Part shown: one piece after another, positions 32,124 through 41,568 of the stretch | Layout of the letters: each line of letters opens with the position of its first letter | Position numbering within the stretch: position 1 is the stretch's first letter | DNA from: Bradyrhizobium sp. JYMT SZCCT0180 | GTDB taxonomy: Bacteria > Pseudomonadota > Alphaproteobacteria > Rhizobiales > Xanthobacteraceae | Direction of reading: 5' to 3' | Assembly: GCF_018130165.1 (NCBI RefSeq) | Contig: NZ_JAFCLZ010000007.1 | Coordinates: forward strand, 186,001 to 250,000 | DNA length: 64,000 bases | Position numbers and translations under genes: made by a program | Notes under the pieces: generated by a model | The model's database searches: none | The model's input: only the letters and a program-made list of their open reading frames with translations | What the model was told of the DNA's origin: nothing

Positions 32124-34904
32124 ATGCAGACGGCTGACGAGCGCAACATCTTTCTATCGACCCTGCCGGCAACCAGCCGCGACCGCAGGGCCGCGCTGGC
32201 AGTGGTCGGCGTCTCGACGGTTCTGTTCGTCCTCGCCGCAGTTTACGCCAGGGTGCCGCTAGCCCCCGTTCCGGCCTTCATTCCAAGTTATCAATCCGCG
32301 CTCGCGATCAACGATCTCATCACCGCGATCCTGCTGTTCTCGCAATTCGCGATCTTGCGCTCGCGGGCGCTGCTGCTGCTCGCGAGCGGATATTTGTTCA
32401 CCGCGACCGCGGCGATCGTTCACGCCCTGACCTTTCCAGGCGTCTTTGCTCCGACCGGGCTGCTCAATGCCGGCCCGCAGACAACCGCCTGGCTTTACCA
32501 GATCTGGCACATCGGATTTCCGGTTGTCATGCTCGGCTATGCGTTCCTGAAAGACAAGGATGGCGGCCCGAAGATCCCGGGATCCGAGGTACGGGCGATC
32601 CTGGGCAGCATCATTGCGGTCGCGGCGGCGATATCCTTTGCCGCCTGGTTCGTCACCGCCAGGCATGACCTGCTGCCTGTCATGATCAGCGGCGGACATT
32701 TCACCTACACGCTGATCGGTACCCTGTCGGCGGAAGTGCTTCTCAGCTTCGCGGCGCTGCTGATCCTGTGGCACCGGCGACCGCATTCCGTGCTCGACGT
32801 CTGGCTGATGGTCGTGATGTGCGCCTGGATGTACGACATCGCACTGTCCGGAATTCTCAACGCGGCCCGCTTCGATCTGGGATTTTACGCCGGCCGGATC
32901 TACGGACTTTGTGCCGCCAGCTTCGTCCTCGCGGTGCTCCTGATCGACAATGTCGCCCTGCAGGCCCAGTTGGCCCGGCTGCTCGACAAGCTGCGCCGCC
33001 AGGCGGCTTCCGAGCGCAGCCTCCACACCGAGCGCGAACGTCTTTTCAGCGCGGTCGTCGAATCCTCCAACGACGCCATCATCACCAAATCGCTCGACGG
33101 CATCATCACCGGCTGGAACCGCGCCGCGGAGCGCCTGTTCGGGTTCGTTTCGATCGAAGCCGTGGGCCGGCACGTCGACCTCATTGTTCCGGCAGACCGC
33201 CGCGCCGAGGTTCGCAACATCCTCCAACAGGTCCGCAGTGGCGAGAGGATCGAAGACTTCGAAACGGTGCGCACCCACAAGGACGGGCGAACCGTGGATG
33301 TCTTGCTGACCATCGCGCCGATCCGCTCGGCCGCCGGCGAAATTGTCGGCGCATCCAAGATCGCGCGCGACATTACCGATAGCAAGCGAACGCAAAAGGC
33401 GCTCAGCCAGGAGATCGAAGAACGGCAACGCATTTTCGAAACCTCGCACGACCTGATCTTCGTCACCGACAGCAGCGGAAATTTCATCCAGGTCAGTCCG
33501 AGCGCCAGGATCATCCTCGGTTACGATCCGGCCGAAATGATCGGCCGGAGCGCCATCCATTTCATCCACCCCGAGGATCTCGACAGCACGCGCAACGAGA
33601 TGCGCGCGGCGCGGCGCGGAAACCAGCTGCGAAATTTCGAGACCCGCTACATGCACAAGGACGGACAGTCCGTCACCTTGAATTGGACCGGCACGTGGTC
33701 GGAGCCGGTGAAACGGCATTTCTTCATCGGCCGCGACCTCACCGAGAAGCAGGCGGCGGAAGCCCAGTTGCGGCACATCCAGAAGATGGACGCGATCGGC
33801 CAGCTGACCGGCGGCGTCGCGCACGACTTCAACAACATCCTGACCGTGATCACCGGGACCATCGGAATCCTGGAGGAATCGGTTGCCGACAAGCCCGAAC
33901 TCGTCGCCATTACCAAATTGATCGACGAAGCCGCCGAACGCGGCGCCAACCTGACCAAGCATCTATTGGCCTTTGCCCGCAAGCAGCCGCTGCAGCCCGT
34001 TGAAGTCGACGTCAACGGGCTGGTGCTGGAGGCCGCCAAACTGCTGCACCCGACGCTCGGCGAAAACGTCGAGATCACGCCGCTGCTGGCCGAGGATGCA
34101 TGGACGGCCCTGGTCGATCCGAACCAGCTATCGACGGCGGTGCTCAACCTTGCGCTCAACGCGCGCGACGCCATGCCCAATGGCGGCAAGCTCGCGCTCG
34201 AGACCGGCAACATCTATCTCGACGAGAACTACGCCGGCATGCACAGCGAGGTCGTGCCCGGCCATTATGTGATGGTCGCGGTGAGCGATACCGGCACCGG
34301 AATCCCCGCAGCGCTGATCGAGCGGGTGTTCGATCCCTTCTTCACCACCAAGGAAGTCGGCAAGGGCACCGGCCTCGGGCTCAGCATGGTGTTCGGTTTC
34401 GTCAAACAGTCAGGCGGGCATATCAAGATCTACAGCGAGGAAGGCCACGGCACGTCGGTCAAGATGTACCTGCCGCGTGCCACGGGATTGAACCAGACCG
34501 CCGCCGAAGCCGCGATATCAGCCAATGTCGATGGCGGCACCGAGACCGTTCTCGTCGTCGAAGACGATTCGCTGGTGCGCCGTTACGTGGTGACGCAGAT
34601 CGAAAGCCTCGGCTACACCACGCTCGAGGCGGCCAATGCCAGCGAGGCCCTGCAGATCATCGATACCGCCCCGACGCTGCATTTGCTCTTCACCGACGTC
34701 ATCATGCCCGGCATGATGAACGGCCGCCAGCTGGTCGATGAGGCGCTGAAACGGCGACCGTCGCTGAAGACCCTGTACACATCGGGCTATACCGAAAACG
34801 CCATCGTTCACCACGGCCGTCTCGATTCCGGCGTGCTGCTGCTCGCCAAGCCGTACCGCAAGTCCGAACTCGCCAGGATGTTCAGATTGGCGCTTGGTAG
34901 TTGA
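32124..34904 (+). CDS. MASE4-PAS-PAS hybrid histidine kinase
   Basis: Membrane-bound sensor kinase of 926 residues. The ATG at 32124 has CCAGGGACAACG upstream and is preferred to a TTG at 32109. Residues ~1-275 are a multi-helix MASE4 sensor domain (FIPSYQSALAINDLITAILLFSQF is characteristic). Two PAS domains follow (~306-423 and ~430-550), then HisKA with GGVAHDFNNILTVITG (His567), a HATPase domain (DTGTGIP, GKGTGLGLSMVFGFVKQSGGH) and a C-terminal receiver (LLFTDVIMPG, Asp858). It closes the four-gene signalling island. Confidence 0.93.
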   Translation: MQTADERNIFLSTLPATSRDRRAALAVVGVSTVLFVLAAVYARVPLAPVPAFIPSYQSALAINDLITAILLFSQFAILRSRALLLLASGYLFTATAAIVHALTFPGVFAPTGLLNAGPQTTAWLYQIWHIGFPVVMLGYAFLKDKDGGPKIPGSEVRAILGSIIAVAAAISFAAWFVTARHDLLPVMISGGHFTYTLIGTLSAEVLLSFAALLILWHRRPHSVLDVWLMVVMCAWMYDIALSGILNAARFDLGFYAGRIYGLCAASFVLAVLLIDNVALQAQLARLLDKLRRQAASERSLHTERERLFSAVVESSNDAIITKSLDGIITGWNRAAERLFGFVSIEAVGRHVDLIVPADRRAEVRNILQQVRSGERIEDFETVRTHKDGRTVDVLLTIAPIRSAAGEIVGASKIARDITDSKRTQKALSQEIEERQRIFETSHDLIFVTDSSGNFIQVSPSARIILGYDPAEMIGRSAIHFIHPEDLDSTRNEMRAARRGNQLRNFETRYMHKDGQSVTLNWTGTWSEPVKRHFFIGRDLTEKQAAEAQLRHIQKMDAIGQLTGGVAHDFNNILTVITGTIGILEESVADKPELVAITKLIDEAAERGANLTKHLLAFARKQPLQPVEVDVNGLVLEAAKLLHPTLGENVEITPLLAEDAWTALVDPNQLSTAVLNLALNARDAMPNGGKLALETGNIYLDENYAGMHSEVVPGHYVMVAVSDTGTGIPAALIERVFDPFFTTKEVGKGTGLGLSMVFGFVKQSGGHIKIYSEEGHGTSVKMYLPRATGLNQTAAEAAISANVDGGTETVLVVEDDSLVRRYVVTQIESLGYTTLEAANASEALQIIDTAPTLHLLFTDVIMPGMMNGRQLVDEALKRRPSLKTLYTSGYTENAIVHHGRLDSGVLLLAKPYRKSELARMFRLALGS

Positions 34905-34987
34905 AGCCTTGTTGACGGCCGATATATCGGCGAGGATGACCAGACATCGATGGCCGCAATCGGCGCGGACTTGAACGGACCGGCATC

Positions 34988-35983
34988 TTGAAAAACCTTC
35001 TCACCGACATTTCCGGCATTCGCGTCGGCCACGCCGAAGACGCTTCCGTCGCATCCGGCGTTACCGCGATCATTTTCGATAGCCCCGCGACCGCGTCGAT
35101 CGATGTGCGCGGCGGCGGCCCCGGCACCCGCGATGAAGCCCTGCTCCGGCCTGAAGCCACGGTCGAGGCCGTCGACGCGATTACGCTCTCCGGCGGTTCC
35201 GCGCTTGGGCTGGATGCCGCGGGCGGCGTGCAGGCCTGGCTCGCCGAACAGGGGCGCGGCCTGCGGATCCGTGAAGCGATTATCCCGATCGTGCCCGGCG
35301 CGATCTGCTTCGATCTTCTCAACGGCGGCAACAAGGCCTGGGGACGCTTTCCGCCCTATCGCGATCTCGGCTATGCCGCCGCCTGCGCGGCGGGCACCGA
35401 TTTCGCGCTCGGCAGCGTCGGGGCCGGCCTTGGCGCCACCACCGCTAATTTCAAGGGCGGTCTTGGTTCGGCCTCCGCGCAAACCGAAGATGGCGTCATG
35501 GTGGCGGCGCTTGCGGTGGTCAACGCCGTCGGCAGCGTGACGGTCGGCGACGGGCCGTGGTTCTGGGCGGCGCCGTTCGAAATCGACGGCGAATATGGCG
35601 GACGCGGACTGCCGCCGACATTCACAAAGGACATGCTGAAGGCGCGGCTCAAAGGCGCCCCGGAACCGATCTCCGGCGAAAACACCACGCTGGTCGTCGT
35701 CGTCACCGATGCGGTGCTGACGAAGGCGCAGGCCAAGCGCCTCGCGATGATCGCGCAGACCGGCATGGCGCGCGCGATCTATCCCGTGCATGCGCCAACC
35801 GACGGTGACGTGGTGTTTGCGGCGGCGACCGGGAGGAAGCCGGTCGATCCGCGGCACGGTCTCACCGAGCTCGGGATGGTGGCGGCCAATGTCGTCGCCC
35901 GCGCGATTGCGCGCGGCGTCCACAGCGCGACCGCGCTGCCCTTTCTGGGCGCGCTACCGGCGTGGGGGGATCGCTTCGGCTAG
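34988..35983 (+). CDS. P1-family N-terminal nucleophile peptidase (DmpA/NylC-like)
   Basis: Protein of 331 residues starting at TTG 34988 (LLTDISGIRVGHAEDASVASG is the normal family N-terminus; no ATG is available). Family markers are DVRGGGPGTRDEALL, TLSGGSALGLDAAGGVQAWL and GLGATTANFKGGLGSAS. The self-cleavage point is likely Asn232-Thr233 in GENTTLVVVVTDA, as in nylon oligomer hydrolase NylC, giving a Thr nucleophile; DmpA-type members use Ser at the equivalent site. Substrates may be N-terminal or beta-aminopeptides. It stands alone, 83 bases downstream of the MASE4 kinase. Confidence 0.88.
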   Translation: MKNLLTDISGIRVGHAEDASVASGVTAIIFDSPATASIDVRGGGPGTRDEALLRPEATVEAVDAITLSGGSALGLDAAGGVQAWLAEQGRGLRIREAIIPIVPGAICFDLLNGGNKAWGRFPPYRDLGYAAACAAGTDFALGSVGAGLGATTANFKGGLGSASAQTEDGVMVAALAVVNAVGSVTVGDGPWFWAAPFEIDGEYGGRGLPPTFTKDMLKARLKGAPEPISGENTTLVVVVTDAVLTKAQAKRLAMIAQTGMARAIYPVHAPTDGDVVFAAATGRKPVDPRHGLTELGMVAANVVARAIARGVHSATALPFLGALPAWGDRFG

Positions 35984-36018
35984 GTCGCATTCCGAAGCTT
36001 CATCGCCGGGTCTCTTTT

Positions 36019-36771
36019 TCAGGCGGTGACCGACAGCGATGCCGATGCCGTGGCGGAAGCCGAAATCGCCTGCGCCTGACGCTGGATCATCTTCTCGATG
36101 ATATTGTACGACGATGTCGCGGCGCTCGAAGCGCTCGCCGATGCGGCCGACGTCATCGTGACCTTGGAACCATCAGCATAGGTCAGCGATGTCGTCACCG
36201 AACCATCGCTGTTGGTGACGGACGTACTGGATGCGCCCTGCAGGGCCTGCATCAGGGGATCGGAATTCGATCCGTTCTCGCCGGAACCGCCGGCGCGATG
36301 GTGGCGCCCCTTGCCGCCCTTCAGCGCCGATGCCAGTTCGCCGAGGCTGACCGAGCCGTCGCCGTCCTTGTCAAGCTTGCCGAAGACGCTGTCGGCATTA
36401 TCCAGATTGGTGCCGCCGGCGCCGAGCGCGTCTTCGAATTCCGATTTGGTGATCTTGCCGTCGCCGTTGCCGTCGATTTGCGAGAACAGGCTCTTGAGCG
36501 CGTCCGAGCGGCTCGTGGACGCCTGTGACGTCGATTCCGTCGAGGACTGACTTTGCGCAGCCAGCAGCGCGCTCATGGTTGCCGGCGAGATTTGCGAACC
36601 GCCGCTACCTCCGGCGCTGCTGCTCGAACCGGTCGAGGCCGAGGCAGTCGCGAAGGAGTCGAACAGGCTTGTCTTGGCAGTTCCGGTGGCTTTTGCGGAC
36701 GACGACTTCGAGGAAGTCAGCGCCTGGAGGGCATCGATCGCCGATGACGCGGCACCAAGAGCAAGCAACAT
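36019..36771 (-). CDS. EF-hand calcium-binding protein, Ser-rich
   Basis: Protein of 250 residues. Residues ~30-90 are a Ser/Thr/Ala-rich low-complexity region. Two complete EF-hand loops follow, DGNGDGKITKSEFE (Asp1-Asn3-Asp5 pattern, Glu12) and DKDGDGSVSLGELA, about 36 residues apart. The C-terminal third is again Ser/Ala rich with repeated SASA. No signal peptide is clear. Family members in Bradyrhizobium are called EF-hand domain-containing protein; calcium-dependent function is inferred only from the loops. Confidence 0.88.
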   Translation of the reverse strand: MLLALGAASSAIDALQALTSSKSSSAKATGTAKTSLFDSFATASASTGSSSSAGGSGGSQISPATMSALLAAQSQSSTESTSQASTSRSDALKSLFSQIDGNGDGKITKSEFEDALGAGGTNLDNADSVFGKLDKDGDGSVSLGELASALKGGKGRHHRAGGSGENGSNSDPLMQALQGASSTSVTNSDGSVTTSLTYADGSKVTMTSAASASASSAATSSYNIIEKMIQRQAQAISASATASASLSVTA

Positions 36772-37029
36772 GACAGAACCCCAACAACGCCGCTCAGCGC
36801 GGCCCCTCGTTCATGCCGGTTCCTCAGCAAGCGCCATGCCACGGCGAGAAACCCAACAAATCAGCGGTTTTCCTGATCTTGTCCGGGCCGCCGAGGTGGG
36901 AACCTGCCCGGCAATAGCTGCCCGAGACGGCAGATTTTTCCGCCCGACCGGAGTCATTCGCAGCCGCATTGCCCCCGGCCGCCCTGCATGATACGCGGGG
37001 AAATCCGTCCCTTGTGCACCGGAGCGCAC

Positions 37030-37731
37030 ATGTCCCAGCAATTCGTCTCGCGTCCGCTCGTCATTGCCCCGTCGATCCTCGCTTCGGATTTCTCCAGGCT
37101 GGGCGAGGAAGTCCGCGCGGTGGACGCCGCCGGCGCCGACTGGATCCATCTCGACGTGATGGACGGGCACTTCGTGCCGAACATTTCCTACGGCCCCGAC
37201 GTCATCAAGGCGATGCGCCCGCATACCAAGAAGATCTTCGACGCGCATTTGATGATCGCGCCGTGCGATCCCTATCTCGAAGCCTTCGCCAAGGCGGGCT
37301 GCGACCAGATCACCGTCCACGCCGAGGCTGGTCCGCATCTGCACCGCTCGCTGCAGGCGATCCGCGCGCTCGGCAAGAAGGCCGGCGTCTCGCTCAATCC
37401 GGGCACGCCTATCAGCGCGATCGAGTATGTGATCGACCTGATCGACCTCGTGCTCGTGATGTCGGTCAATCCCGGTTTCGGCGGCCAGGCCTTCATCCGC
37501 TCGGCGCTCGGCAAGGTCCGCGACATCAGGGCGATGACCGCGGGCCGTCCGATCGATATTGAAGTCGACGGCGGCGTCGGTCCTGACGTCGCGGGCGAAC
37601 TCGCCGCCGCCGGCGCCAACGCACTGGTGGCGGGCTCCGCGGTGTTCAAGGGCGGCACCGTGGAGGCCTACAAGACCAACATATCAGCGATCCGCAATGC
37701 GGCGGCATTGGCGCGCGGCGAAGCGATCTAG
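37030..37731 (+). CDS. rpe: Ribulose-phosphate 3-epimerase
   Basis: TIM-barrel enzyme of 233 residues interconverting ribulose 5-phosphate and xylulose 5-phosphate in the pentose phosphate and Calvin cycles. The start [21 protein letters not shown] at 37030 is chosen by homology; the 14 upstream codons are not conserved. Catalytic motifs: [16 protein letters not shown] (metal His/Asp), [17 protein letters not shown] and EVDGGVG (Asp). No neighbouring cbb genes are in the window, so this is probably the housekeeping copy. Confidence 0.96.
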   Translation: MSQQFVSRPLVIAPSILASDFSRLGEEVRAVDAAGADWIHLDVMDGHFVPNISYGPDVIKAMRPHTKKIFDAHLMIAPCDPYLEAFAKAGCDQITVHAEAGPHLHRSLQAIRALGKKAGVSLNPGTPISAIEYVIDLIDLVLVMSVNPGFGGQAFIRSALGKVRDIRAMTAGRPIDIEVDGGVGPDVAGELAAAGANALVAGSAVFKGGTVEAYKTNISAIRNAAALARGEAI

Positions 37732-38100
37732 CACAGTCAGGACGTCGTCGCCGATGCCTTCCGGATGATGTCGTGCACCACACGCACATCGGGAACGGCC
37801 TTCATTCTGATAGCCGCATAGCTAACCGCGTCCCCGGCATGGTCGGCTTTGGTTTCGCTAAATTGGAATGTCCCGCTCGCGTCAGAAATAGCGCTTGAAT
37901 CACGGCCAAACCGATGCCTTCAACCGGCAAAACCGGACAACCGGAACTGCCGAGATTACCCCGTGACCGGACATGCTGCGGACGTGTCAAAATCGACGCG
38001 ATTGACCCAAAACGGACTTTTTCAGTGCCCCAATAGTCCGTAGGATTAGGTGACCGCAGGCCGGCACACGCTCACCCGCCGAACGACGGAACCAGTGTCT
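37732..38100. other. Intergenic region with an orphan reading frame
   Basis: No intact gene. On the minus strand a frame without a canonical start (37737-37919, 61 codons, including ETKADHAGDAVSYAAIRMKA) has protein-like composition and ends at a proper TGA; it may be the tail of a decayed gene. Base composition is less GC-biased than the flanks. Confidence 0.3.
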
Positions 38101-38571
38101 TCAACGACCCGAGATTACGTTGGCGTGACGCACAAACAGCCGCCATGTACCCGCTTCGTTTTTCCAGACATTCGTGAAGCGGCGCTTGATTGGCTGCCCA
38201 GCGACCAGACCCGCGCTCGGGGCGTCGCTTACCGGATGAACAGTTTCGAGGCCCATGATGATGACGAAGGCTCCGTCAGCACGGATGAACTCGATCTGGC
38301 GCTCGAACTTCGAAAAATTAATAATGCCCGCCCGTACGAACGTGTCTAGGACGGCGCGTTTCCCTACAACCACCTGGTTGTTCGGCGCGTTGACGATGAA
38401 CTGTTCGGACCACAGTCTCTCCAGGGCGGCACCATCACGATTCAAAGCGGCTGTCCGTTCCTGATCGTCGAGCGAGCGCACAAGTTCTTCGTCCGACTTG
38501 TGATCTTGTGCCATGGCGACCGTCCAAAATAGCGGGCTGAGCAGCAGGAAAAGCGCCGTTGCAATTCTCAT
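38101..38571 (-). CDS. Exported NTF2-like (DUF4440) protein
   Basis: Protein of 156 residues from the ATG at 38571, which has GGGGAG 8 bases upstream. The Sec signal is MRIATALFLLLSPLFWTVAMAQ. The mature domain (SLDDQERTAALNRDGAALERLWSEQFIV ... FTNVWKNEAGTWRLFVRHANVI) has the SnoaL/DUF4440 pattern of a cone-shaped ligand-binding or enzyme fold. It is divergent from the AraC-type regulator gene, a common regulator-target arrangement. Confidence 0.82.
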   Translation of the reverse strand: MRIATALFLLLSPLFWTVAMAQDHKSDEELVRSLDDQERTAALNRDGAALERLWSEQFIVNAPNNQVVVGKRAVLDTFVRAGIINFSKFERQIEFIRADGAFVIIMGLETVHPVSDAPSAGLVAGQPIKRRFTNVWKNEAGTWRLFVRHANVISGR

Positions 38572-38720
38572 TTCACAGCTCCCCATTCGGTCAGTTCGTT
38601 GCTAGACTAGAGTGGCTTTCGGCAGTATTGCACTTCTGCGGGCAGACTAGCAGCTTCGCGTGTTCGCCGCTCGCCTGTGGACGACCGTCGCTTCGACTGA
38701 GAGAGACACCATTGATCTCC

Positions 38721-39656
38721 ATGACGACCGATAGTGTGCTGCCGCGGGAGCGCGCGGACTTCTGGACAGATATTGTCAGCCGCCACGTCACGCCAATGTC
38801 CATCGAGCCGGCTGGCGAACAACCCCTGCGCGGCACGGTCCAGGCGCGAATAATCGGAGACCTTGCGGTGGCGCAAGTCTGCGGCCGCGGAGTTCGTGCT
38901 ACGCACGCACGCGTGCAGATCGCACGCACTAACGGTCACCTGTATGCCGCCTGCGTGCATCTCGACGGCGAAGCTCGGATCAACCGCCGGGGCGAGCAGA
39001 TTGCACTACAAAAGGGCGACGTCTTCATCACCGACAGCCGGCAAGAGTTCACGCTTGACCTTGAACGGCCGTGGCGGCACTTGCTCATCACTTTGCCGAC
39101 TCAATGGATCGACGGTCGCGTGACCCGGCCAGACCTGCTTTCAGGCGCAGTATTGCATGGCAATCCGCTTGCCCGCCTTTGGGCGAGTCAACTTGTCAGC
39201 GGCTTTATGCTTTCCGGCGACCTTTCGCCGGCTGCCGGGACGCTGTTTGCGCGACATTCGGTCGAGTTATTAGCGCAGTTGCTAGAGGAAGCTCACAGTG
39301 ACCAGCCTACGCCCTCAGATGCAGTGCGTGCCGCGATCTTCCTGAACGCCTGCCATGTGATCACGCTCAAATTTGGCGACCCAAGCCTGACGCCAGGTCA
39401 GATAGCGCAGGAACTGAAGGTATCAACACGCACGCTGACACGGATTTTCGCTGCAAACAACGAGACGGTCATGCAGCGCTTATTCGACGAGCGCAACCGT
39501 CAAGCTGCCAAACTCTTAACCATGCCGGGAGCATTTCACCGGTCAATTACTGAAATTGCTTTTGCCTGCGGCTTCAACGACGCCTCGCATTTTGGACGTG
39601 TCTTTGCTGCGAAGATGCATATGACGCCTTCTCAATGGCGACGACGAAAACATTGA
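38721..39656 (+). CDS. AraC-family transcriptional regulator
   Basis: Regulator of 311 residues from the ATG at 38721; the frame is open 54 codons further upstream but that part overlaps the divergent gene's promoter. The N-terminal ~175 residues are the AraC_binding_2 type (FWTDIVSRHVTPMSIEP ... GDVFITDSRQEFTLDLERPWRHLLITLP). The C-terminal two-HTH domain reads LTPGQIAQELKVSTRTLTRIFAANNETV and RSITEIAFACGFNDASHFGRVFAAKMHMTPSQWR. Codon use is less GC-biased than the flanking genes, hinting at acquisition by transfer. Confidence 0.9.
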   Translation: MTTDSVLPRERADFWTDIVSRHVTPMSIEPAGEQPLRGTVQARIIGDLAVAQVCGRGVRATHARVQIARTNGHLYAACVHLDGEARINRRGEQIALQKGDVFITDSRQEFTLDLERPWRHLLITLPTQWIDGRVTRPDLLSGAVLHGNPLARLWASQLVSGFMLSGDLSPAAGTLFARHSVELLAQLLEEAHSDQPTPSDAVRAAIFLNACHVITLKFGDPSLTPGQIAQELKVSTRTLTRIFAANNETVMQRLFDERNRQAAKLLTMPGAFHRSITEIAFACGFNDASHFGRVFAAKMHMTPSQWRRRKH

Positions 39657-40019
39657 GATCCTACCCATCTCAGATTGGCTTGGCTCACTGCGGGCCACCG
39701 CGCAGTTCGTTGAGAAACCGGATCGAGTGAATCGAAATTTTCGCCGCATGCGACATGTCCGCTCCTGGCACTTTTCGGACATGGAGCGATGTCCGACTTG
39801 AGTCCGTTGTGCGCACCAAAGCGGACTCCACCGACGACTACAGATTTACGGGTTCACGCCCTGGCGAGCGACGCCGTTTCTGCTTGCTGCCAATTCGTCG
39901 GGTGGGCAAAGGCGCGCTAGCGCCGTGCCCACCATCTTCGTTTCGGTAGGCACGCGGAGGCTGCCGTCAGGGGCGCATTCGCGCGACCCGTTGGCTTTGC
40001 CCACCCTACGATTCCTCAA
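39657..40019. other. Intergenic region with degenerate repeats
   Basis: No gene. It holds a perfect inverted repeat CATGTCCG (39754-39761) / CGGACATG (39776-39783) with further GTCCG copies, then the composite element at 39896-40010. Confidence 0.5.
39896..40010. repeat. Palindromic element, GTGGGCAAAG family
   Basis: Ends CGTCGGGTGGGCAAAG and CTTTGCCCACCCTACG are inverted with one mismatch. Two internal GCGC-rich hairpins lie between. I recall such GTGGGCAAAG...TTTGCCCAC elements as frequent in Bradyrhizobium. Confidence 0.8.
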
Positions 40020-40313
40020 CTAAGCCAGCGTATGAACAATCACCGGTCCGGCAACTGCCGTCGCAGGCCCCGTGAGCAAAGGCGTCAGGTTCTGCTCGAT
40101 CCAGGCGATCCCGCGCCGGTTCGACTCCTCGGCGCCTGCGTAATTGTTGAAGATGCTGATCGCCGTCACGGTGTCGTCGGGCGCATAGACCACGTAGTAG
40201 GCCATGAAGCCTTCGACATCACTGATGATCGGGATGGCGCCTTCCTTGATCCTGCGTGCCAGTTCTTCGGCCATGCCGGTCTTTGCCTTGCCCTGACGAA
40301 TGGCGGCATACAT
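40020..40313 (-). CDS. Small ABM-like (dimeric alpha/beta barrel) protein
   Basis: Soluble protein of 97 residues: MYAAIRQGKAKTGMAEELARRIKEGAIPIISDVEGFMAYYVVYAPDDTVTAISIFNNYAGAEESNRRG. The alternation of a beta strand, a helix with a charged Lys/Arg pair and paired strands resembles the antibiotic-biosynthesis-monooxygenase or stress-responsive dimeric barrel fold. Function is unknown. The stop is 9 bases after the palindromic element. Confidence 0.65.
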   Translation of the reverse strand: MYAAIRQGKAKTGMAEELARRIKEGAIPIISDVEGFMAYYVVYAPDDTVTAISIFNNYAGAEESNRRGIAWIEQNLTPLLTGPATAVAGPVIVHTLA

Positions 40314-40430
40314 GGGAAACCCTCCTTCACCGGTAGCAGAAGCCCACGCCGCACATTACGCCATCCCCGGCAATCGCGCCATCCAACGTTGCGGCCCGAA
40401 CCATTCTTGCACCGCAAGCGACCAACGGGC

Positions 40431-40988
40431 ATGAGCATGGATGAAATTCGATCGACGCTGTTTTCCGCGAAGCTGCAGCGGCTGCTGGCCGAGGCACTGC
40501 AACGCGGCGAACGCGTGCTCTGGCAGGGCCAGCCCGACGCTGTCGCCGACATGATGATGTGGCGGTTTCTGTGGTGGATCGGATTCCCGTGGCTGACGCT
40601 CGCCGCCGTCGCGACCGCCAAAGGCTGGATCGATCAATCGGCGATGTTCTTTCTGCTGTCCGGCGTCATGATGATCGCGGCGCCCCTGGTGATGCTGCTG
40701 TACGATTGGCAGACGCTATGCGTGATCACCAATCGCCGCGCGCTGATCTTGCGCACGGCCTGGGGCAGGCCGACCGCCAAGGGCACCTCGTTCAAGGACA
40801 TGGACGCGACATTCGAAATCCTCGACATTGGCCGCGGCGCAGGCCACCTGAATTTCGCGTCCGGTGTTTCGACCCGGTCGCCCGATGCCGACTACACCGG
40901 CCGCTACGGGTTTCGTTGCATTCGAAATCCCTCCGCTGTGCGCGACATTCTCGAGCGCGCACGTGCCGGGAACACGCAGAGTGGCTAG
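40431..40988 (+). CDS. Membrane protein with PH-like domain
   Basis: Protein of 185 residues. The start at 40431 is set by the sequence MSMDEIRSTLFSAKLQRLL; the upstream open frame is not protein-like. After GERVLWQGQPD, typical of bacterial PH (YdbS/YdbT-like) proteins, two membrane segments follow (MWRFLWWIGFPWLTLAAVATA and MFFLLSGVMMIAAPLVMLLYDW), then a soluble domain TLCVITNRRALILRTAWGRPT. Function is unknown. Confidence 0.7.
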   Translation: MSMDEIRSTLFSAKLQRLLAEALQRGERVLWQGQPDAVADMMMWRFLWWIGFPWLTLAAVATAKGWIDQSAMFFLLSGVMMIAAPLVMLLYDWQTLCVITNRRALILRTAWGRPTAKGTSFKDMDATFEILDIGRGAGHLNFASGVSTRSPDADYTGRYGFRCIRNPSAVRDILERARAGNTQSG

Positions 40989-41027
40989 TTGGGTTCGGCC
41001 AATGCTCCGCTCGCGGCTGATGGAACC

Positions 41028-41090
41028 CGAAGCGTCATCGTCTTGACCATGAAGCTTCATCGTCTGGCCACGAAGCTTCATGGTCTGGCC
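41028..41090 (+). repeat. Three 21-bp tandem repeats
   Basis: Units at 41028-41048, 41049-41069 and 41070-41090 of the form (A/C)YGAAGCTTCATSGTCTGGCC, the first with two more changes. They lie between two genes, 46 bases upstream of the next start. No ORF claims them. Confidence 0.85.
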
Positions 41091-41136
41091 ATAAAGCCGG
41101 AACACCGTCGATCCCTGACATTCGACGGAACCAGCC

Positions 41137-41568
41137 ATGACCAAAGCCCTCACCGCAGCCGCCATGATCCTGCTGCTTGCGCCCTCCGTAGCCTTTGCGC
41201 AGCATCGGGCTGGCGACGCCGCATTGGGTGCAGTGTCGGGCGCTGTGGTGTTGGGGCCGATTGGCGCGGTCGCAGGCGCCTTCATCGGCTACTCGGCGGG
41301 ACCGTCGATCGCACGGTCCATGGGCATTGATCGATCCGGATCGCAGCGTCCGCGCCGGCAAGCCTCGAAAGAGCGCGTGCGCGGCGCGCGAGCGGAAGTT
41401 GTTCGCGAAACCAGGCCCGTCGCCGCTCGCGCCGAAAGAGATGCGCGTGTCGCGACGACCCGAAACGAAGCCAGTAATGCAGTGCCGAGCGCGAGGCCAT
41501 CGGCGCCTGCAGCGACGACAGCAGCGCCTGCGGCAACGTCAACACCGCCTGTGCAGACACTCGAGTGA
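41137..41568 (+). CDS. Exported glycine-zipper protein with Ala/Pro/Arg tail
   Basis: Protein of 143 residues. The signal peptide is MTKALTAAAMILLLAPSVAFAQ. A glycine-zipper segment follows (GDAALGAVSGAVVLGPIGAVAGAFIGYSAG, about residues 25-55), then a basic Arg-rich region and an Ala/Thr/Pro tail that is likely disordered. Outer-membrane or envelope-associated glycine-zipper proteins look like this; no function is assigned. Confidence 0.65.
   Translation: MTKALTAAAMILLLAPSVAFAQHRAGDAALGAVSGAVVLGPIGAVAGAFIGYSAGPSIARSMGIDRSGSQRPRRQASKERVRGARAEVVRETRPVAARAERDARVATTRNEASNAVPSARPSAPAATTAAPAATSTPPVQTLE

Noticed and set aside
36988-37029. N-terminal extension of the rpe gene.
   Set aside because: The extra 14 codons are not conserved in the family.
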